Source: Apoderus coryli
Lineage: Eukaryota; Arthropoda; Insecta; Coleoptera; Attelabidae
Length of the DNA stretch: 64,000 nucleotides
Reading direction: 5' to 3'
Assembly (NCBI GenBank): GCA_911728435.2
Contig: OU452211.1
Location: 10,336,428-10,400,427 of the forward strand
Shown here: piece after piece, positions 1 to 11,150 of the stretch
Layout of the letters: each line of letters opens with the position of its first letter
How positions within the stretch are numbered: position 1 is the first letter of the stretch
Made by a program: the position numbers and the translations under genes
Notes under the pieces: model-generated
Databases searched by the model: none
What the model was told of the DNA's origin: nothing
The model's input: the letters and a program-made list of their open reading frames with translations, nothing else

Positions 1-486
1 GTACGGAGTTTTTCTACCCTCACTATCTCTCGCGCTGCAATATACCTATACATAAAATTTAGGGAACTTCTTCTTCTACTTGGTAAAGTTTTCGTTTATA
101 TATTTTAAATGGAGTAAAAAGCTGCAGTTTGTTAGAACTACTTGAAAAACGGACAGTGAAAAATTTAAACTAATAGGAAAACGTCTGAATGATGTTATGC
201 ATTTTGGTATGCTTTTCCTAAAGCGGTTTCGTAAATTGCTCAGACACAAGTATCTCTCTACCTGTTTGGGAATGCTAATCGCTACTCACTCTTCCAATTA
301 CATGAAATATGTACAGGTATATCATGTATGATGTTTGATATTCAACATTATTTGCTAATGAACTATTTATTCTTCATCGTACTGAAACAATTATTTATCG
401 CGTCAAAAAGAGAAAACTCTCACTGTCAAATTGAATTATCGCATGTACTAGGTGATTACTTATTACTTATTATTGTGGCATTTATT
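1..486. other. AT-rich stretch, nothing recognised
   Basis: I see no coding similarity, RNA gene or repeat in this stretch. The one short open frame (328-519) is low in complexity and runs into the following foldback element. Confidence 0.5.
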
Positions 487-642
487 GTTGTCATTTCACC
501 CTGTAGAAGAAGATGTTAAATACAAAAGTTTTAGGGCTTAATGTAAACTATTTACAGCTTACAAAAATCACAGTAATATTTTTTTATATAAAGCCCTAAA
601 ACTTTTGTATTAAACATTTTCTTCTACAAGGTGAAACAACAA
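487..642. mobile_element. Foldback MITE-like element
   Basis: Two arms of about 50 bp, at 488-539 and 591-641, are near-perfect inverted copies. Both carry the blocks CTTGTAGAAG (or CCTGTAGAAG) and ATACAAAAGTTTTAGGGCTT, and they are separated by only about 50 bp. There is no coding capacity. This is the structure of a short non-autonomous DNA transposon (MITE) or of a foldback left by an inverted duplication. I could not define a target-site duplication. Confidence 0.7.
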
Positions 643-2137
643 AGAAAGGGTGTATAAATGATCACCCAGGACAAATTCACGTACAAAAACTCACATTAAA
701 CTGATTCAAACTTGTGAATACCGACTTTACCAAATTCGTTGATGCTCTTAATCACTGTATGCGCATCACCCCAAAAACTGTCTAACTTCACAGCAATAAA
801 TCGTACCAAGCCTTCGTTCGATCAGCCTGCATTTACAGCTGTTTTCAAACTTCATCTTGGTCCAACTTTCATCAGAATATCTGGTTTCCCTCTGTAACAA
901 ACTCTTACTCGTTTTATCGTACACAACTTCCATCAGCGTCCAGTCGGTTGCGGCATCTCCATGCCATATTCATCGAAGTAGAGCATAGTGATAAAATAAA
1001 TCAAACAAAGCAAGCAAGCAGGTGTTGTATAACACAAGTTCACCTGTATATGGTCCAGTGGAGGTCGCCCAAATGGACGACGCCCTTAGGATTGTTGAAT
1101 CAATGACGGGAGTGACTTGCTTTACCACAGTTCCTGCATACGAGAGGGCCAGATTGAGACATTTTTAAACGTTTGCCTCTGTATATGTGAAATACCTGAA
1201 ATTATCAAATGTAAAGAAGAACTAAGAAACAAACTCCAAAATATGTAAGTTCAATACTCCATAACTAGCAAACATAATCTTATGTTGACATCAAACATAC
1301 TTTCAATTCAATTCTCACATAAAGCGTATAACTTCTACTCTACCTACAACTTCAAAGAAAGATTAGACGAAGTGCAAACCGAATGCGAAGAGAAAGTTTA
1401 AAAACAATATCTGTGTAATGACAAAAGAGTATTTCACAGTGTGGAGTTATCTTAAGTTGCACTTTGGGGAACGTTTAAAATAACTTTCTTTATTATTATC
1501 AATTTATCTGCTCTCGCAAGTCGTTAAAGTACTTTTCTAATGAAAACTGCATACCACTTAGTTGAGTACAGATTATTTTAAGTTTTTTTAATATGTCACA
1601 GCGAAGAAAAATAATTGATTTAAAGGAAATTATAAAGGGTAACCCATGTTGGTTTCTTTTATATAACAAAAAAATATTGTATCGATATTGCATCGGTACC
1701 ATAAGTACACTTGAGCCATTTTTTTATTATTTAAATATTATTGAGCTTATGGTGCTCACGCAAGTCTAAACCCTCAATTTCTGACCATCAAAAATCGGTA
1801 ATTTATACCTTGGTAGCGCTCTCCATTGACGCTCCCTCCATCGTCATTTCGGAGGATATTCTGCCATTCCAAAGCATAATAATAATATATGTCAACAAAT
1901 TATCAAACAAATTTAGCATGACTAATCAAATATCTACAGATCTTAAATATTCCGATACCTTATATTTGAAAGAAGATAGTCTGCAAGACTCCACATGTCT
2001 GTGTACGGACAGACTGTCACACAATATACAGGCTGCGGATGTCGAAATAGTTGTGGGGTACGAGTTACGAGAATCAAATTGTGGAACATTAAAGTGAATA
2101 GCCGTGTGAAGGCGAGGGCAGTCGACATGAAAATGAA
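643..2137. other. No recognisable gene
   Basis: AT-rich DNA with scattered stops in all frames. A slightly more GC-rich patch at 1050-1180 gives short open reading on the + strand, but I cannot match it to a family. The frames at 1499-1702 and 1741-2097 show no motif. Confidence 0.4.
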
Positions 2138-3125
2138 TCAGCTTGTACAGGATAATTTGTGAATTGACTGCCCCTGAAACTCCAAGCGGTCGAAGTTCAA
2201 CCTATATAGCAACTGTCGATGGTTAAATCCTCTGGTAAGAAAACGTCTGTCTATTCGGAAACATATGTTTTTAAGGAATTTGCACTGCACTCTTTCCAAT
2301 CTGTCAATTGGTGTTGACCAAACCATCGACGAATACTCTAATAATTCTTACCAATGCATGATAAACCGATGTCAGACCGTCAACGCTACGGAATCCTTTT
2401 CTGAATCAAAATCTTAATAACACAAATCAATAAACCCCAAATATTTTAAGAATATATTTTTAGACTAACCGAGATAGCTCTAAAAACTTTCAATGATCTC
2501 AAGACAAATCCCACTGTCTTAAGTGCGTCCCGAGAAATGTCTATACTGTGTTGGTTGAATGAAAGTGCAGAAACAACCACGACACCGAGGTCCCTTGTCT
2601 CCGCGCATCTTTCCAAGGGTGTATTGTTAATTTCATAATTCTGTTCATGGGTACCAGTCCTCTATAAACGTCATGCATTTGCATTTTTCGATTATCAAGG
2701 ACAAGCAGTTGACAGAACACTGATGCACTGATGAAGGAAGTCTTAGTCCTGTTGGAGAACATGACTGTCCTCAGGGCCGCATATAATTCGAAATACCTTC
2801 AAATCATCTGCAAACAGAAGAGAATTACTCGAGTTATCCGAGTCGCTCACGAATATATTAAAAATTAAAGGAGCAAGATTGCTTTCCTGAGGATCATCGC
2901 TTGTAGCAAAGTCGGTATAAATTGGTGTCGAACTGTTTGCCCTGACCAAAAGCTGGAATGTGGTTTGTAGAAATTCCACCAAGTTTGTTACGGTTGAAAG
3001 CTTGTAGAATGTTGAATTATGATACGGTTTTTTATTTGGTGAAATATTTCATTCATTTCGAATACCTAGAAGGTTGACAAAAGATGGAAATCGGACGATA
3101 GTTGGTAAGAACATCAACATGTACA
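2138..3125 (-). pseudogene. CR1/Jockey-group reverse transcriptase relic
   Basis: Read from 3125 down to 2138, this stretch carries pieces of a non-LTR retrotransposon RT in order but in several frames. Visible are NYRPIS near 3110, STVTNLVEFLQTTF and YTDF near 2930-3000, PQ.SNLAPLIFNIFV and then LLFADDLKVF (the motif C active-site Asp pair) near 2790-2880. The C-terminal thumb region with RxQCKFLK and RGFNHRQLL follows at 2150-2320. The segment between motif A (YTDF) and the PQGS box is deleted, and frameshifts separate the rest. The layout matches the longer frame at 45044-46480, so it is probably the same family. It cannot be functional. Confidence 0.8.
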
Positions 3126-5380
3126 GTAATATTGCTTGTTTACCGAGCCGCCAAGATGCCGTTTTAGTTGAGAAGATGATTTTTTCAAGCCAAATGGTCG
3201 TCAATTTCAAGCTGCTCTATTCCGAGACTTGTATGCAAAAATTTTCTCCGGATCAGATCTTTGGCGCGTTGAGATTATTGGGTTTAGGCGCATACTTTCG
3301 GGAACAGCTGCAATATTCTCCGTTGTGCGGCATAGTATGTTTGGTTATCAATCAGTAAACTAATCTTCAAAAAACTTGCTTACACCAGCTGTGATTATTC
3401 CGACTTAACTTTTTTGCAGAATTCACACTGTTTCGGCAACACTTTAGAAGCAACTTTGCAATATTTTCCCACAAAGCGTTTAATTATTGCTTCAATGATC
3501 AATTGTCTCGTTCCTGGCAAAAATCTAATTTTACCGCCAGCTTTTTATCGGAACCAACCCTTAAATAAAAAAAAGGCTCTACATCCTTGTACTAAAGATG
3601 AAGACATTTTTATCAAACAAAATTAGATAATCCAAATTAGAACTACATACAAATTTAGAATTCCCTAGAAAGATTAATGCTGGCATGAATCAAAGTTAAG
3701 CTACTCACTTCGTTTCAGTATTAGCTAGGTATCTAATAAATAAGCTAAATTTCTCTCTTAAGCTTCAACATACGAGTAAGCAAAGCATATACAAGAAATG
3801 TATAGCTTAAATACCTATACAATTTCAGTTTGACATCTAAATAAATACACCTTCGCACCGGCATGCCGGAGAGATGTGGTGGTTCTATTTTACATCTTAT
3901 TTGTCGCACAAAATCCTTGCGGTTTGCTCCTTAAGAAGGGTCTGTCTATATCAACCCTTTTGCTAAAATCTAGAGCTTAATGTCTACATACAGGATGATG
4001 CAACACAATTTCTTCAGTGTTAAAATTAACAGAAATTATGGTCGTATGTCGTAAGGATTTTTAAACATGGTAAGGAATCACTCCAATGGCCCTCGGCGGC
4101 CTATTGAAGTAACCACTTGATTTAAAATTTGAGAAAATTATACTGGAACATGTTATCCAATGAGTTTCGCATGACAAACGTTAGTGCAAAGATAATCAAT
4201 TTTATTTTCTGAAGTAATCCAGATATCGAGGAGTGACTGATATCTCTCCTTTGGAGTAGACCTGTTTTTTCAGAGTAATCATTTATATTTGAATTAAGGT
4301 TAAGATGCAAATTGCTCGTAAATGAATTCTTCAACTTCATTCCCTTCGATACAATGTAGGTTCATCTGACGAATGAAGATGCGTTTTCAATCAAACTAAG
4401 AGCTAAGCATCAATATAATTTAAATAAATGATTTAGAAACCCTAAAATAGATAAAGAAACAATGTTAACCTGAAAATATTATTGTGACACGGAATTTTCC
4501 AGTAAATCTTCAGTCACTTTTAAATGACATATTTTCGGAATACTGTAAAAAGCGATCAAAGCTTTCTTGGATGACGAGCATGGGACATCTGCTTCTGTGT
4601 TTGAAACTATTTCGAATAGGGCAATGAGTTGGGGACCTCCAGTGAAAGTGAGTGCTCCTGAAATGATTGGCAAAATCCATGACCCTTGAGGCCACAGACA
4701 TATCGCATGGACATTTTTTTCTATTTGTACCAAGAAATGTGTGCGAAGAAAATTTGAGCCAGGAGACTCAGGCGTCTTTTCGTTACAACCCTCACGAGTT
4801 CCTACATCGATACCTGATCTAAGTGTGGAAGAAACATTAGAGTTCTACGCATAAACGGAAGACTGCGGAATCGACATTGACAAGGTTATGGTTACGGTTG
4901 AAAACCCCGATTATTTAGAAAATGAAAAACAGTAACTGAAGAGTATTATGAGCTGTGATTGCACTGATATAATTCAATCCAGATAACCGATAGCTCAAAT
5001 CATGGAATTAAAGTTCGAATACTTTTAACATCCACTAGATTTGTCCAAAATAATTTATTTTCTTAATGACTTATCGAGCGTCCCTCCTAGTAAATCAAAG
5101 TGATAATCAAAATTATAATCTTCAACTGGTTTATTATTTGAACACAACATTCGTTAAGTTATTTCGAAATCTATTCCACCCGGTAGTTCGGAGATAAATC
5201 TTCACTAATTCTATCCCCCTTTGACATGGTTTACTGCTAACAGTAATGATTTTAGCTGCTCATTTACTCAATCTTATATTATTGTTATGACAAACTAAAC
5301 AGATTTGGTTTCATTATAAAGTGTTGCCAATAAATTTTCATTGTAAGTTCTTCAACAGGTTTCAGTTAAAATGGTTTTAG
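3126..5380. other. No recognisable gene
   Basis: The short frames at 3074-3358, 3414-3626, 4122-4340 and 4479-4733 carry no motif I know. I see no repeat structure, RNA gene or transposon end here. The region just above 3125 could be the eroded upstream end of the RT relic. Confidence 0.4.
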
Positions 5381-5399
5381 TTGGTTTGGTTTGAGTGCA

Positions 5400-5600
5400 T
5401 ATATTTTAATATATTTAAAAAACTTGGCACCAAGAGAGATCAAGCTGAGTTGTATGAACTTCTTGGCACACTTGCTCCTGCGTTTTGCACTATCAACAAT
5501 TTGATAAATGACTTTAAACGCTGTCTGAAATATCCACAAGATGAATGTGCGCGAAAATGTTGCTATTTTGCAAGAAAAATGGGCGTGAAAGAAATCTCAA
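5400..5600 (+). pseudogene. Mariner-type transposase N-terminal relic
   Basis: The frame reads LYELLGTLAPAFCTINNLI followed by NDFKRCLKYPQDE. This resembles the second helix-turn-helix of mariner transposases, where an acidic-aromatic-small block is followed by a W/I..F+RG...QDE segment that leads to the SGRP linker. The linker and the whole catalytic domain are missing; downstream frames (5545-5781) show nothing. I place it by pattern only, and it could be another HTH_48-type transposase. Confidence 0.5.
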
Positions 5601-5950
5601 GAATATGAGCGTAATTATGAGGTTATTTCTGGACTTATTTTGTCGTAATTCCCACGAGTGTCAGCGTCAATACATAACTATTTTTGGTGGAATCGAGAGC
5701 AACGACAGAAGGTTTCGGCTGGCTAGAAATCCCACTGCGGCTCCATATCTAGAGCGAGATTCTGTCTATCTGTTATTCTGAAAGAACAGTGTAAATGGTC
5801 TTGGAAGTCAGGACCAAAAATTACTTGCTTATCCACAGACAGGCCGCTTGTTCTGAAAGCACTAACGTGTGAGCGTGAGGCTACAGTGAAGTTGGGCGCT
5901 TTTGTCAAAAACACTCGAGCATATTTGACGTATTTCAATAGGTGTTTCTA

Positions 5951-7406
5951 CAGGGTGAACTATCACTCAGTACAAAAATTTTAACCACGTGCTCAGAGAA
6001 GCATGGAAAACTATAACAAATTTGTTTCGGAATTTTTATTCGATGTTTACAAAATGGGGCAAAGCCACGTTTTTCACCGGTGAATCGGCGCCTATGACAA
6101 CCATTTTTCAATATGACCTCCAACATACGAACAGCTGTAGGGTTAATATTCGCGGCGTTGCCAATTGTAGAGACGGCGAAAATGAACAGTTTTGTTAATA
6201 ATAATAATTAAAATACCTGATAAATAAGTTCATCTGCATAATTGTACATTACTTATTCGCTTTTGGAAACTGCTAAAAGGATATTTTCGCATATTGAACA
6301 ACTATACTAATAACAAAAGCCGCAAATACACTAAAATGTCCGATTATTTTACTCAAATCGATTATTTTTACGACTTCTCGCGTAGCGAAAAAACCAAATG
6401 TTCGAAGTGGCCACCGTTAACTTCACTTTATTTACTGAACTTCATCATCACCAATCTCCGTTTCATAGACAAGTCTTCATGTAGATCTAAAATTATTATT
6501 ATTTTACATAAATCGTTCATGTTTTACAACTTCTCGCTCATCACTGATCACAATAATAATATGTAGGCCTACAACCTATACCGTAAATTGTTGTGCTTCA
6601 AATTGATTCTTAAAGTTACGCTAATTCGGCCGTTCACTTTCATCACAAAATTTAAACAAACACATCATATAAGTGTTTATTGAAACAAATAAAAAATACG
6701 GTTAATAATCTTACGGTATAAACCTGCATTATAATATGATAAATATTTTGGGAATTTGTTTTTGCAAAGCTGCAATTTCATTATTAACGAAATCTTAAAT
6801 CTTTACTGTTAATAGCAAAAAATAACAACGGAAGTTCAGTGATTAAGTGCGTAAATAAAGTGAAGTTAAGAGTGGCCTCTTTGAACATTTGCTGTTGTAG
6901 TGCTAGTGTTATTTGCATTTGTGTGTTTTTTGTTACCCTTTGGGGTTTTCCTGACGGGTGGATCCCCTCCTCCTTGTCGTGGTCGTCGCGCTGAGTCCCT
7001 GACATTAAACAAGAAGAGTGAACGAGGAGAACCAAGCGGTTCCCAGGAAGTTCAAAAATCATTTTATGACATGTTAGACACATCCGAAAGGTAGGTGCTA
7101 ACATAATATTTAATATTTCGTATGATCATCTACATTTTCTAAATAAATTTTTTACTTTAAATGCTCGGTAAATCGATACACTTGGCAACATGTCGCTATA
7201 TTATAACCGTTAAACTAATGTCTAATTTAAACTTCAGTTGGGCAGCCAGTCATAGGCGTCGTAAAAAGGGAGTTTAATATGATTTGCAAAAAAATTATTT
7301 TCAGCCTTAATAAAAATGTTGGAAATTTTTTAAAAGGCGATTCTGTTAAATCTTATTTTTCTCTACCTCCAGTTAAAATTTTTGTACTGAGTGATAATTC
7401 ACCCTG
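5951..7406. mobile_element. TA-flanked inverted-repeat DNA transposon relic
   Basis: The left end begins CAGGGTGAACTATCACTCAG at 5951. The right end is its inverse copy (one mismatch in the first 20 bp), ending CACCCTG at 7406. The match continues for about 37 bp, through GTACAAAAATTTTAA, and both ends are bordered by TA. This fits a Tc1/mariner/IS630-type element of about 1456 bp. No transposase similarity survives. Inside, 6890-7095 is noticeably more GC-rich and encodes a hydrophobic start followed by a Pro/Arg-rich stretch. That patch may be the 5' part of another element inserted here, but I cannot name it. Confidence 0.7.
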
Positions 7407-7408
7407 TA

Positions 7409-8544
7409 TACGTCAAAATTGGTGTAGCATCCCTCGTATTTTAGGCCATTAAATACACTATCTGGAATCCATTTTACCCTAGTCGGGATAATTGTCATAG
7501 AAACACAATTAAAAATCCAGCGGAACAACAATAACAGTGCAATTGTACGCTACATTGCACACGTGAATGTTGAATTGTAACTCCGACATTTAAAACACAA
7601 TTATTAGAAAATTAGAAATTACTACGTTAACGTTGGCTTGTTGATGTTGTATTGTGCATGTTGCACATATAAAATAATAGCGCAAACATGGCTTTTGATA
7701 AATTGAGATGATAACTGTGGCGAAATTATATATTATCTTTGATACGGTTTATGCCATGCATTAATGATATTAAATCCACCATAAAGTCGCTTAATTAAAA
7801 ATACAATTTAAAGTGCGGTGCATGTTTGAGTACACCATGAAATTCTAATAACATAATGCTCAACGAATATACATATTTACAAGAAAAGTTATAGGTTAAC
7901 TACCTAAAATTACATTCATAATGGAAATGGTGGCGGATGATGTAAATGTGGTTAAGAAGGACATTACACGTGATAAATCGTGGGGTTATGGTTAGGATCC
8001 GTAAATAAAACTCCAGTCGTGATAGTTTCCATTTGTGGGTTAAGTTTATGTTGACTCTTTTCTTCTATTGGGAAACTGTTGTGAGTCAAAAGAGTTAGGA
8101 ATCAATAAACAATATCAACTGGGTATTCTCAAAAGATTGCGTGAAAGAAAATGTCCCCATTTTTCGGGAAGCAGCGACTGGCTTCTTCAAGACGATGATG
8201 CATCAGCGCATTTATCGAACATTGTGCAATAGTTTATAGAAAAACACAAAATTACTCAACTTTGCAGATTCCGTAGTCATCACTTGCAACTTAACGGCTA
8301 CATGTAGATCGGTACTAAAACTGAAATATGTAAGCCATTTGGATATTTCATCCAGAAAATTCACTGGCGAGTTAGTTGATACCATTCTCATCTCAAAAGA
8401 ACGAATATAGCTTACATTTTCCCAGCAGGATAAACGCTGCTTTGCTAAGTACTCCACAGAAATCAAAGACTACAAAAAAATTCTGTTAATCTTATTTTAT
8501 CAGAAAGAAGAAGAAAAGCCGCCTTTTCGGGAGGCCCGCATCAA
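7409..8544. other. No recognisable gene
   Basis: AT-rich intergenic DNA. The minus-strand frame at 8212-8466 ends with a phrase faintly like an RT C-terminus (..SNFVFFYKLLHNV), but this is too weak to call. Confidence 0.4.
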
Positions 8545-8742
8545 GTGCCCAGGAACTCATCGGGGAGAAAAAGTCCAGTTCCAGGTCTGAATATTGCGCC
8601 AAACGACACGCCCTAGGAATAAAACTACCTTTGGCGTAATTTGTCCGGTAATATGCCTCGTGAAACAGATGAGTCGCCCTAACAGCTCTGGGAGAAACAT
8701 GGAGCCCAATCTGTCAGCGCAAGATAGATGAACGAATGATAT

Positions 8743-9083
8743 TGTAACGAACAAGAAAATGTACACCTGTTGGCAACACCGCTACGCGCCTCGTTAAACT
8801 CGAGCTAGTTGTGTCGACAGCCATGAATCTATAATGGACATACGTGCGGCAGAATGTTCGACTACTCTCTGGAAGGGTTTGAGAAAGAGAGCAAATCATA
8901 TATAAAGCAAACGTAACAGTCGACGGAGAATCAGTGAATAGTTGAGAACAGTGTTGTGACATATAAATAATAGTGAAATAAATAGTGAAAATATATATAG
9001 TCATATTAGTTCATTAATGTTATTAGTTTGTTTAATTCAAAGCTCGTTATTATTTCACACTACGAACCACGAAAAACCTTACA
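8743..9083 (+). mobile_element. Solo LTR, Gypsy-type, with ATAT target duplication
   Basis: The 341-bp segment starts TGTAACGA and ends CCTTACA, the usual TG...CA borders. It is flanked by a direct ATAT at 8739-8742 and 9084-9087. Inside, a TATA box (TATATAAA, 8899-8906) and a polyadenylation signal (AATAAA, 8977-8982) are in the order of U3-R-U5. There is no internal retrotransposon body, so it is a solo LTR made by recombination between two LTRs. The 4-bp duplication suits Ty3/Gypsy or similar families. Its insertion into an RT relic whose frame continues on both sides supports both borders. Confidence 0.85.
8899..8906 (+). promoter_or_regulatory. TATA box of the solo LTR
   Basis: TATATAAA lies 156 bp into the LTR, with a purine-rich stretch upstream and a TCAGT-like initiator sequence about 30 bp downstream. 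This is the expected position for the retrotransposon promoter. Confidence 0.6.
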
Positions 9084-9609
9084 ATATTAATAATGTTGTA
9101 AAAAATGGTAAGGTCTCTCACGCTTCTATGCGCTGCCAACGTCGTCAATCCCATCTCCTCCATCAGTGCATCATAATAATTGTAGACATGGTCAACAGGT
9201 GGTAGACGACGGAGCTTAAAATGCTCATGCTCTTAGGAATCCTGTCAATATGAGCCACATGACAGGCATAGATGGGCCTCCAAACCGTAGATGCGTACTC
9301 GAGATAAGGTCTGATAAAGTTTAATAAGTTTAAATTTTAAGCATGATTTCTTTAAATTTTTGAACCCTTTTTTAAACATCTTGCCTACGCTCAATGTTTC
9401 CTAAATGTTAATCAACACCCAGACATATTCTGCAGTATTTTTGTACCAAATTTTGTTAAAATATGGAAGACAAACATTTTTAAAGCTACTTGCTTAACAT
9501 TAAAGCCAAAAACTATAACATTATACACACTACCAAGAACTTCGCAAAAACTACATGGTGGACCAATGAAAACGAAACCGGCCTTTTTTAGTTCAAATTT
9601 TAGACAAAT

Positions 9610-9935
9610 TCTTGGACACGACAAATAAGAAAATCCCCAAATGAAGCAGTGGGAAACAAATCGACGAAAGCTGCTTTTTTTGGGCCACGTCAATATCAAT
9701 CGAACGTTAAGGTATCAGACATTATCTACTGTTTCTGCCATTCGCCCTACAAGCATTCAAAGAATTTTAAAAGCTCGCAAACTCCACGCGTACAAGATTA
9801 ATATTCTGCACGAATTAAATGAAAGTGACTTTGAAAGAAGTTTGCAATTTGTGAATTAATCAGGAAACGAATAATAACCAAAATTTTTTGTTTGCCCTTA
9901 CATTAGCGTCACACCACATCCTGTAACACCTTGTA
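9610..9935 (+). pseudogene. IS630/Tc1-type transposase relic, N-terminal half
   Basis: The frame 9641-9859 carries LGHVNINRTL, VSAIRPTSIQRILKARKLH, YKINILHELNESDFERSLQF. This is clearly the same protein block as residues 90-146 of the intact transposase at 37109-38221 (LGHVEMDHSQSTRQ, SRSSIIRILKAYKFHPYKI, LVQELNEDDPDRRLQF). The catalytic domain is gone: about 65 bp after the block the sequence reaches a CACCTTGTATA end near 9935, so most of the gene was deleted inside the element. A 5' terminal repeat was not found. Confidence 0.75.
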
Positions 9936-10048
9936 TATTTGTATAACATAGAAATAACATTGCGTTATGGCAGTGTGTAGTCTTTGAATTAAAGATCGAG
10001 ACGTAGTACTAGCAACGCAGGTATGAATTAAAGAAGTTCCATATATGC

Positions 10049-10121
10049 GCCACGGTAGTTTAATTGGTAAAAACACCTGACCAGCAATCGGGAGATGTGG
10101 GTTCAAATCCCACTTGTGTTA
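10049..10121 (+). tRNA. tRNA-like sequence, anticodon AGC, probably a pseudogene or SINE head
   Basis: The 73 nt fold as a tRNA. Box A is TAGTTTAATTGG and box B is GGTTCAAATCC, both matching consensus. The D stem GTTT/AAAC, anticodon stem CCTGA/TCGGG and T stem GTGGG/CCCAC pair well. The anticodon position reads AGC (Ala). Two things argue against a working gene: position 33 is C rather than the near-universal T, and the acceptor stem (GCCACGG against TTGTGTT) pairs poorly, as if the 3' strand had decayed by C-to-T changes. It could be a tRNA pseudogene or the head of a SINE. Confidence 0.6.
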
Positions 10122-10123
10122 TG

Positions 10124-10131
10124 ATTTTTTT
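10124..10131 (+). terminator. Pol III-type T-run terminator
   Basis: A run of T lies 3-4 nt after the tRNA-like 3' end, as expected for RNA polymerase III termination. It supports a once-transcribed tRNA-like unit. Confidence 0.5.
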
Positions 10132-11150
10132 CTTATTCGCACATGGTAGTTTATTTCACTTCTTTGTATATCTGTGATATACTATACGCTCTCAACTTAG
10201 TTGAAATACATTTCTATCGTCTATTGATAAGTGTATAAAAAGGAAAACCTATAAAATACGTAATTTTTCTAATTTAGAGAAAAAATATGCTACAGTATGG
10301 TGTGGTATGAACAGCGTATATCTCCCATACGCTGCTAAAAGTAGTAGGTATACTTGTTACCTGATAATAGTTAACTATAGTTTTTCAATCTTGTACAGTT
10401 TCCTGCATAGATTTCTGTCAGGATTGAGAATGGAATTATTATCAGCGCTTCTATGCTTTTCCCCCATCACCTGTCGAATACGTCAACATCCAAATCCCGA
10501 TAATATTATATATAAATAGAGCTTTTGATTTATGAAAAGCGGTCGCTTGTTACGGTAAAATGGATTATTATACGTTTTTGGTAGGTATAGGAGAATATTG
10601 GCATAATATACAGTAGGTAAGACATGATATGATAATGAAATAGGTAACTATCATTTGTTTTCAGGTCGCACACCAACTTGGAATCATTACTGAATAGCAA
10701 CTCCGTAATATGCTAGAATAATAACGAAATACTTAAATGTCTCATACATATCCCTTAATTTACTATAGACAGACTGTGTTATTAATAATTTTTAATCTAC
10801 CCTACAAGTCAAATTAACCCAATATATTATAATTTTTATTTGTCAAATGTATAAATATTTATTTATCTATATAATTTATAATGTCGAAAATATAGTAATG
10901 CTTTCCAGATGCCACATATTTGTTTACAAACATAAATTTTCTTTTTGGATATGCGTGTAGGGCTCTGAGAGAAATATTCAAAATCTTTAAAAATTGAACA
11001 GGGAGTTTTTTTTTTTAGTTGATTAGGTACATATAATAGGCTAAACGTTAAGAGATACAAAAAAACTAAGATGTGTGTCCCGTTCCCTTTTTTAGTGTTT
11101 AAATTTATGGCGAAATCAGATTTACGCTAACTATTTTCGTTTGGAAGATA
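10132..11150. other. No recognisable gene
   Basis: AT-rich DNA. The frames at 10307-10519 and 10863-11060 show no motif. Confidence 0.45.

Larger units (their letters stand above)
8545..9335 (-). pseudogene. CR1/Jockey RT C-terminal relic, split by a solo LTR
   Basis: On the minus strand, 9335-9088 reads as the thumb region of a non-LTR RT: RPYLEYASTVWRPIYA, then after a frameshift RLPPVDH and MGLTTLAAHRSVRDL. The reading stops at the edge of the LTR at 9083. It resumes at 8742 with IGLHVSPRAVRATHLFHEAY, LARRxNYAKGSF-type text and a hydrophobic end near 8560. When the LTR and one copy of its target duplication are ignored, the frame is the same on both sides, so the LTR inserted into an existing RT copy. 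Upstream RT motifs are absent (5' truncation), and one in-frame stop lies just past the junction. Confidence 0.8.

Noticed and set aside
1020..1200. Open text resembling the end of an RT (ALRIVESMTGVTC)
   Set aside because: No neighbouring conserved block supports it in either direction.
8212..8466. Possible RT C-terminus on the minus strand
   Set aside because: Only a short phrase resembles one; no upstream RT motif in any frame.
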